A stretch of DNA of 64,000 bases, taken from positions 17,620,081 to 17,684,080 of the forward strand of contig CM119265.1 in the NCBI GenBank assembly GCA_051294375.1. The letters are read 5' to 3'. This DNA is from Paraspadella gotoi. Lineage: Eukaryota > Chaetognatha. The position numbers were made by a program, and so were the translations under genes. Shown piece by piece: positions 57,793 through 64,000 of the stretch; position 1 is the stretch's first letter, and each line of letters starts with the position of its first letter. A model generated the notes under the pieces. That model made no database searches. It saw only the letters and a list, made by a program, of their open reading frames with translations, and was not told the origin of the DNA.

Positions 57793-57910
57793 CCCTAAAA
57801 TGTTATTATCTTTAAGATGGATAGAGGCCTTAAACCACCATCGCCTGTCCAAAGTCAAGGGGCAAGAAAGCTTATTTTGTTGAATGAATGATTATATTTA
57901 TATTGGTTAT
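57776..57910 (+). repeat. Dispersed repeat, copy 5
   Basis: Contains gaaaacttgcagggccc, ggccttaaaccaccatcgcc and gtccaaagtcaaggggcaag, followed by an AT-rich tail ending near tatattggtt. Full-length relative of copies 1 and 2. Confidence 0.65.
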
Positions 57911-58726
57911 ACCAATTTCCCCATAGTTTTGAGATTCTACAAATTTTAGATTTAATGCTTCGGCCTGAATTTCCCAGCCACCTGTTGCCTTCTTATCGGC
58001 TATCACATCCCCGCGGGCGATCGAGAGATCACCGCCCATTCACTTCAAGCTTTTCACAACTTCCTCTCTCACGAGTGAACAAAAGANNNNNNNNNNNNNN
58101 NNNNNNNNNNNNNNNNNNNNNNNNNNNNNNNNNNNNNNNNNNNNNNNNNNNNNNNNNNNNNNNNNNNNNNNNNNNNNNNNNNNNNNNNNNNNNNNNNNNN
58201 NNNNNNNNNNNNNNNNNNNNNNNNNNNNNNNNNNNNNNNNNNNNNNNNNNNNNNATCGCCTATCGCCACGCTTCGATCGTTCGGACCGATCGGCTTCGAG
58301 AAATCAGCCGATCGCCGATGTTTCCTCGATCTCAATTCTAAGAAAAGCGATCGACGATTCTTCTCCTTTTCGCTCTTCCGTCGAAGTGAAGCGATCGGGA
58401 GATAAATTCTTTATGGGAATAAGTTTTTTTTTGGTCGACTGTCGAATTAAGGTCAATGATGTTTCTATTAAAAACGATTTGTGCTATTAGATATTTTTCT
58501 GTAATTTTTGTTGCTTTTTTATCGCATAATTTTTTCAATTTTTGTACTGAAGTCTAAAGAGAGTTGTTTAATTTTCATTTAATAACTTCGTAATTTAGGT
58601 GGAATCGCCTGTGGGCAAAATAGACTAGGCGCCTTTTCAGTCGTCGTCGTCGTCGTCGAACAAAGAAAAAAGCGAACTCGGGGTCGGAACCGATCCCGTG
58701 ATTTCCCGATCAGTCTTCGGCCCCGA

Positions 58727-58782
58727 GGGCGTCGTCGTCATCATCATCGTCGTCGTCATCGTCGTCGTCGGCGTCGCTGTGA
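58727..58782. repeat. GTC/ATC trinucleotide repeat
   Basis: Mixed cgt and cat triplets; gives poly-Asp/Thr frames on the minus strand. Confidence 0.85.
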
Positions 58783-59217
58783 GACCAATTAAAGGAAATT
58801 CAGTTGGCGGAATTTGCGCTGGAGGGAAAAAGAGGAAGGAATGAGACGGAGATCGGGTCGACGGTCCGAAGGGGACGAGGATTAAGGCGTGGGGGCGAGA
58901 CTGGCGAGTGGCGGCGAGGGATGTGGATAGGAAGTGAATTCGTGAGACATTGGTAAGGAAGGTGGGGTATTTCAAGTTTCGAAATTCTGGTGCCCAAGAA
59001 AGTTAGACAAAAAAATACATCCTTTAGAATGAGCTAAAGAACAAAAAAAGAAATGATAAGTGATCTAAAAATAATACTTTTAAATTTTAAATTGTTTCGG
59101 TCATTACGAGTGAGAGATCGAAAAAAAGGCAATTCTCGTCAAGCGTCTAGTCATGCCTACTTGTTAGGTAGATTTTGCAGCTTGAGTTAATATCCTCTGC
59201 TCCCACATCACATTCTT

Positions 59218-59270
59218 CCACTCCTCAACTCCTCAACTCCTCAACTCTTCAACTCCTCAACTCCTCCCAT
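59218..59270. repeat. 10-bp minisatellite CTCCTCAACT
   Basis: About five tandem units, one with ctt in place of ctc. It lies in a pyrimidine-rich stretch with no recognised function. Confidence 0.85.
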
Positions 59271-59920
59271 CCTCCACCTCCGCCATCGATTCCATCGTCT
59301 CAAAGCCACCAATTATTTCACGACCCTGACTTTCTTCGCCGGGTCAATCCAGCGACGACCTCAAGCACCTACACCGACCGCAACGCCCTCTATAAAGTTC
59401 GCCGCCGACGCCGCTTACGACGCCGACCGAGTTGGCGCCGCCGTTGAAAAGCCGCTTAACGTTTTGACACTTCATGATCTCCTCGTAAGTTACATTGATG
59501 GAATATTGTAAACTTTTAAAATTGTAATACAAGGTGAAACCTTAGACAATTATACAACGAATTATAGTTATAAACTACACTGGCAGAAAAAAAAATTTAA
59601 AAATGTCATGTTGAAAATTGCAGAGAAAAAAATCGGTTATATGGTCAACGGATTGTTTAGATGGTTAAGGCTTATATATTGTAAAGAAGAGGGAAATCAG
59701 CACGGGCCCCCTACCCTTAAACGCCACTTCGAAACCACACTACGATGTGTCTCGTTCCCGAAATCACGGACAAATGGAAAAAGCTTATGCTAAAAACACG
59801 GACAGATACTCTCTTCCTTGTTCAGCGAAGTAAGTTATGACTCAATAAAACGATCGAAAATAACTTACCCTATCACCAACACCCATAAACGACTAGCTGT
59901 CATGCAATTAATTTATTTTT

Positions 59921-59991
59921 CTCTCTCTCTCTCTCTCTTCTCTTCTCTCTCTCTCTACTCCTCTCTCTCTCTCTCCTCTCTCCTCTCTCTA
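59921..59991. repeat. Interrupted CT microsatellite
   Basis: The complementary GA tract in the other arm (62298-62455) is split by a 103-N gap (62323-62425), which indicates the gap hides more GA repeat. Confidence 0.88.
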
Positions 59992-60420
59992 CCTAAAAGA
60001 CGTTAGCCGACCGGAGCGTTGACCGGGAAGCGGCCAGATGGGGATGGGGGGCGCTCTCATTGCCCTTTCGACCCCGAAGCTTTTTGTCGCGCATGGAAGG
60101 AGCAGAAAAGGACAGAAGTTAAAGAGAAAAGTAAATGGAAGGGAGGCTAGAACAGAAGAGCTGAAAGAGACCAGAATGAGAAGACAAATGAGGAAAAGCA
60201 TGAGAGGAAAGAGATGAATGAGGAAGAGCATGAATGACAGGAAGCAGATTGAATAGCAGCCGTCGGGAAAGAGATTCGTCGGTGATTCGTAGTCCGGAAA
60301 ATATATTTTAGAAAAGTTACTTTTTATTTATTGCTGTGATAAAATTTTTAGGTTGTAAAACCTTCCATGATGCTTCAACATTTTACCTTTTAAAATTGTT
60401 CTATATGTTTATCTTCTTTT

Positions 60421-60745
60421 ATTGGTGGTCCGTATCACCACCAGATGATAAATTAAAGCTTGCTCGCTTGCTTTCGCAGCGCGCCTCAGGTTGCTCAGTG
60501 GACTAGACTGCACACATCCCAATGTCTGCCGTCCCTGTGTCGAGCCTCTTGCAGGTTGTCATAGTAGAAAGTCGGGATGGCACCGGTGCTAACCCGCCTG
60601 TAGGCATGGGCCTGACTGCGCCCAGATTCCCAAAGCTTCAGGACTTACTTGATGAACATGCTTGTCTTCAGCTGGCGCCGATCCGCAAGGTAGCACACCG
60701 CTGCCGGGTGTGTGCGCCCTGTAAAAACCAGCCTCTTCAATGGTT
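60421..60745 (+). repeat. SINE-like element, copy 1, with Pol III-type boxes
   Basis: About 325 bp sharing scattered but collinear similarity with 60948-61256. It starts with a short ggtggt/accacc hairpin (60424-60440). An A-box-like TTGCTCAGTGG (60491-60501) is preceded by a tRNA D-arm-like context, and a B-box-like GTGTCGAGCC lies 46 bp downstream (60537-60546). tRNA-derived SINEs have this arrangement. The 3' end (cagcctcttcaa) has no visible poly-A tail. A 173-codon frame crosses both copies but resembles no known protein. Confidence 0.5.
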
Positions 60746-60947
60746 GAGCCCGACCGCTCGATCCCGTAACACACGCCAACCCGAGGCCATGATAATACTC
60801 CTCTGGCCCTTGATGTGGTTTGAGCATACACAGCTCGCCACTCAAAGCAAGGCCACCCAGAATGAGAGAGGTGTGCAGCGAGAGACATGCGCTTCCATCC
60901 CCCTGGCTTCGTACTCTCATATTGCGAGAGTCACTGTGGTGGCGGCT
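60746..60947. other. Sequence between the two SINE-like copies
   Basis: About 200 bp with no GA repeat and no similarity to the flanking units that I can see. Part of the same insertion relative to the other palindrome arm. Contains the short inverted words actctca / gagagtc at about 60916-60931. Confidence 0.4.
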
Positions 60948-61256
60948 GTCTGCGTGGTCTCATCACCAACAGATAAAATTAAAGCTGTTGCTTTCGCAGC
61001 GCCCTCGGTAGGCTCAGTGGCTAATGCCCACCATCCCAAATAGTGCGTCCCTGCGTTCGCAGCCCTGAGGTTGTCATGTAGAAATGTGCGGATGGCACCG
61101 GGATAAACCCGCCTCGCGCTGAGGCATGGTCCAACTAGCCAGCATCCAGCCAAAAGCTCTCGGACTACTTATGAACATGCTGTCTCGCTGTCGCCACGAC
61201 TGGCGTGACACGCTGCGGTGTGTGGCGCCTCTGGTAAATGATCCAGCCTCTTCCAA
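60948..61256 (+). repeat. SINE-like element, copy 2, with Pol III-type boxes
   Basis: About 309 bp. A-box-like TAGGCTCAGTGG (61009-61020) and B-box-like GTTCGCAGCC (61055-61064) are again about 45 bp apart, and the copy ends in the same cagcctcttc word. Substitutions and small indels relative to copy 1 are numerous, so the copies are old relative to each other. Confidence 0.5.
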
Positions 61257-61371
61257 GTCTCTCTCTATTTATTGTTTAATTTTTATCTCATCTCTCTCTT
61301 TATTTATCTTAGTTTCGCCTCTCTCTCTGGCTTTCCAACCATACTCCATTCTACCTTCTTCTGTTAATCTC

Positions 61372-61388
61372 TCTCTCTCTCTCTAGTA

Positions 61389-61421
<33 letters not shown>

Positions 61422-61468
61422 ATCTCTCTCTCTCTCTCTCTCTCGTTCCTCTCTCTCTCTCTCATCTC
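61372..61468. repeat. CT microsatellite at the palindrome 3 axis
   Basis: CT runs with gtac, catc and gttc breaks, just inside the left arm and running into the spacer. Confidence 0.88.
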
Positions 61469-61822
61469 TCCTCCCCTTCCACTTTCCTCCACGAGCTCCA
61501 CCCCACCCTGCCTTAGTTGTTGGCGGCGCAGAAAAGGCCCCTCCGGGTGAAGGTCACCGTAGATTGGACACGACAAAATTCCACCCTACCTTCTCTCTAT
61601 GCCCCCCCCCTCATCCGTAACCCCGGCACCCCCCGTACTGAATCACCCTCACAAAGGTTCACATGAAGTCTGCATGGAATTTTCCTGCAAAGTACAAATT
61701 ATCAGAAACGAAGCGAAAACCGAAATCTGATTGGAATCGATATATCGAGATTTTCTTATGCCTTTTTTTTTCTTTTTTTGCGAGGGCGACGGATCTTNNN
61801 NNNNNNNNNNNNNNNNNNNNNN
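61386..61822. other. Spacer of inverted duplication 3 with 25-N gap
   Basis: About 410 bp of CT-rich then mixed sequence with a poly-C run (61606-61615), ending in the 25-N gap 61798-61822. The right arm begins on the first base after the gap. No gene is recognised. Confidence 0.7.
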
Positions 61823-62425
61823 GAGAGAGAGCGAGAGAGATTACAAGAAGAAGGTAGATGGAGATGGTTGGAAAGCCAGAGAGAGAGCGAAACTAAGATA
61901 AATAAAGAGAGAGAGAGATAAAAATAAACATAAATAGAGAGAGATAAAAATAGAAAACAATTTTAAAGGGTAAAATGTTGAAGCTATGGAAGGTTTACAT
62001 CCTAAAATTTTATCACACAATAAATAAAAAGTAACTTTTCTAAAATATATTCCGACTACGAATCACCGACGAATCTCTTCCCGACGGCTCATTCATCTCT
62101 TCCTCATTCATCTCTTCCTCATTCATCTCTTCCTCATTCATCTCTTCCTCTCATTTTCTCTTTTCTTTTCTTCTCTTTCCTCTTTTCTGTCCTTTTTCTG
62201 TCTCCTTTCCATCGCGACAAAAGCTTCGGGGTCAAAGGGCAAGAGGCGCCCCCTCCCCTCTGGCGCTTCCGGTCAACGCTCGTCGGCTAACGTCTTTTGA
62301 GAGAGAGAGAGAGAGAGAGAGANNNNNNNNNNNNNNNNNNNNNNNNNNNNNNNNNNNNNNNNNNNNNNNNNNNNNNNNNNNNNNNNNNNNNNNNNNNNNN
62401 NNNNNNNNNNNNNNNNNNNNNNNNN

Positions 62426-62458
<33 letters not shown>

Positions 62459-62766
62459 TAAATTATTCATCCTAGTCGTTTATGGTGTTGGTGATAGGGT
62501 AAGTTATTTCGTCGTTTATTGAGCATAACTTACTCGCTGAAAAGGAAGAGAGTATCTGTCCTTTTTTTAGCATAAGCTTTTTCCTTTGTCGTGATTTCGG
62601 GACGAGACAATCGAGATGTGGTTTTCGAAGTGGCGATTTAAGGGTAGGGGGCCCAGGCTGATTTCCCTCTTCTTAAATTATAAAGCCTAACCACTAAACA
62701 TCCGTTGACCATTAACCGATTTTTTTTCTCATTTTCAACAGACATTTTTAATTCCTTTGTGGGCAA
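61823..62766 (-). repeat. Inverted duplication 3, right arm (no insertion)
   Basis: Reverse complement of the left arm without the 840-bp insertion: the words matching 60391-60414 and 61258-61300 are adjacent here (about 61900-61960). It therefore serves as the empty-site allele. Confidence 0.88.
62094..62153. repeat. 15-bp minisatellite ATTCATCTCTTCCTC, four units
   Basis: Four near-perfect tandem units. The left-arm counterpart (about 60180-60240) has only one or two recognisable units, so repeat number differs between arms. Confidence 0.85.
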
Positions 62767-63423
62767 CGAGGATTGAAATTGGGAGAGCGATCGTCGTCAA
62801 ACGAAAAAGTTAGTAGGAATCTCTGAATATTGCAATAAACACGAAGAGATTGGCGCGTCGGAAGAAAATGTCAAACGAGAACAGAGGATGAGGAGAAAGA
62901 AGAGAATAAAGGGCGCGGTGAAATCCGTGATGGGGTGAAAGGATTCGTAGGTTGAGAAACGTGAGCGCCTAAGACGAAAGAGCCAATGGCAGGAATAGGG
63001 AGAGGGTGGAGAGTCCTCACTGGGGCCGCTGGAGTGAAAGGACCGACGAGCGTCGGATGCAGAAACGAGTTTTTGGGTCTCTGGGGAAAGCGTCGTCGCG
63101 AAGGGCGAACGCGCCAGACGGAAGCGTCAAAAGTGAACGAGATAATCATCGCCGTTTTTGCGATGCTCTTCTTTTTCTCTTCCTCCTCCTCCTCGCCGTT
63201 CGCCTTTCGATTTCGCCACGCCCCTTCTCTATTCTCCGCCCACGCACTCGACAACCTTCCACCCAACGCCCTCCGCCCTGGATCTGGACTCAGTCGAGGT
63301 CAAGAGGTCAAAAACCGAGGTGAGGTCGGCGTCGTTTTTGTCGTCTTCGTTGACATGGCCGTTGCGGTCGGAGCCGCTCGTGCGCCAGGATCGGCGCCGC
63401 CCCTGCGCCGCGGTCATGCGGCT

Positions 63424-63494
63424 GCGTCGTCGTCGTTGTTGTTGTTGTCGTTGTTGTTGTTGTTGATGTTGTTGTCGTTGTTGTTGTTGTTGAT
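63424..63494. repeat. GTT/GTC trinucleotide repeat
   Basis: Mostly gtt triplets with gtc and gat interruptions. Confidence 0.88.
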
Positions 63495-63789
63495 TTGGTC
63501 TTCGGAAAAAAAAAAATTCGTTTTCGTCAGAAAAAAAGTGGTATAAATGGTTTTTGAATACGAAGTTACTAGTTAAACAGCAACCAGTGTGAAAGAAGGC
63601 AAACGTTTTAACTGTTTACTGTTGCAGTTGTTCCTTTTTTTGGTCGTTCCAATTTTGCCAAGTGGACGGGTCGGCCTTCTTTCCTCGTTTCGGGTTCGTG
63701 CCAGCTGCGGTTTTCCTTCTCTTTTCTCTCTGATGAATTTCATCCCTTAATTTTCTGTCCGCTAAACTCTCATTTTAATTTTAGAGAAA

Positions 63790-63862
63790 AATCAACATCG
63801 CGACGACGCGACGACGACGACGGCACGGACGACGACGACGACGGACGACCGACGCACGACGA
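63790..63862. repeat. GAC trinucleotide repeat
   Basis: Degenerate gac/gacg units, complementary in type to the GTC runs elsewhere. Confidence 0.85.
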
Positions 63863-63944
63863 CATATCATAGACTTACGACAACGATGAGGTTTGCCTTT
63901 TTTTCTGTGTGGATTTTATAAATAGATATGAGCCTATGAAAAGG

Positions 63945-63948
<4 letters not shown>

Positions 63949-63975
<27 letters not shown>

Positions 63976-64000
63976 GTCCTCGTCCTTCTCCTCTCTCTCT
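63949..64000. repeat. CT microsatellite at window end
   Basis: CT run with a cgtcctcgtcc interruption, continuing to the window edge. Confidence 0.88.

Larger units (their letters stand above)
57911..59569. other. Single-copy region, no recognised gene
   Basis: Holds gatcg-rich sequence beside a 168-N gap (58087-58254), GTC/ATC trinucleotide runs (58637-58660 and 58727-58782), a purine-rich stretch (58800-58940), a CTCCTCAACT minisatellite and GCC/GAC-type sequence (59350-59450). Open frames follow the triplet repeats and are not credible genes. Confidence 0.5.
59570..61385 (+). repeat. Inverted duplication 3, left arm (with insertion)
   Basis: Reverse complement of 61823-62766, interrupted by about 840 bp (60415-61257). 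Matches include the ccctacccttaaacgcc region (59710), the aacttaccctatcacc region (59860), the CT tract (59921-59990), the gattcgtagtccgg region (60283) and, after the insertion, tttatcttagtttcgcc (61303) and ctaccttcttctg (61353). Confidence 0.88.
62767..64000. other. Single-copy right flank
   Basis: Contains GTT/GTC trinucleotide sequence (63424-63494), GAC runs (63790-63862) and a terminal CT tract (63949-64000). Overlapping open frames at 62986-63546 are Arg/Ser/Leu-rich and end in the GTT repeat; I recognise no product. A tgtttactgttgcag at about 63622-63636 resembles a splice acceptor but no exon follows convincingly. Confidence 0.5.

Noticed and set aside
60522-61043. 173-codon frame across the 60.4-61.3 kb insertion
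   Set aside because: It crosses two SINE-like copies and the spacer between them and resembles no known family; chance frame in GC-richer repeat DNA.

Overview
The window is noncoding-rich eukaryotic nuclear DNA, most likely from an invertebrate animal and possibly an arthropod; I cannot place it more precisely. It has very dense GA/CT, GTC/GTT, AAAT and AAAG microsatellites, CpG that is not depleted, intron-like AT-rich stretches, no operon organisation, no rRNA or intact tRNA and no long clean reading frame. Most long open frames are Ser-Leu or Arg-Glu translations of CT/GA tracts. A few short candidate exons are listed at low confidence and none has a recognised product. Frequent homopolymer and dinucleotide indels between duplicate copies suggest a noisy long-read assembly, so reading frames are unreliable.

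Most of the window is duplicated against itself. (1) 1-2842 is a single-copy flank. (2) 2843-18445 holds three head-to-tail copies of a unit of about 5.4 kb. Copies B and C look identical for about 5 kb and then diverge abruptly. (3) 18446-21843 is single-copy with several minisatellites. (4) 21844-32410 is an inverted duplication with arms of about 5 kb, centred on a 25-N gap. (5) 32840-51503 is a larger inverted duplication with arms of about 9 kb and no gap at its centre (41626-41977); its right arm carries an extra 2.4 kb block with a nested small palindrome. (6) 51504-59569 is mostly single-copy, with a long near-perfect hairpin, a 213-bp direct duplication and pieces of a dispersed repeat. 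(7) 59570-62766 is a third inverted duplication, whose left arm is interrupted by about 840 bp holding two copies of a SINE-like element with tRNA-type Pol III promoter boxes. (8) 62767-64000 is a single-copy flank.

All five 25-N gaps lie exactly at the start of a duplicated segment. This suggests that many of the duplications are unmerged allelic contigs placed side by side rather than real tandem or palindromic loci. The exception is the centre of the 32.8-51.5 kb palindrome, which is crossed without a gap and deserves testing as a real structure. Comparing the arms is still informative. It reveals an insertion present in only one arm, a hairpin kept despite base changes, and short motif clusters (CCAAT, GGCCTC, CCGATCGG) kept in both arms. 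These are the best functional signals in an otherwise gene-poor window.
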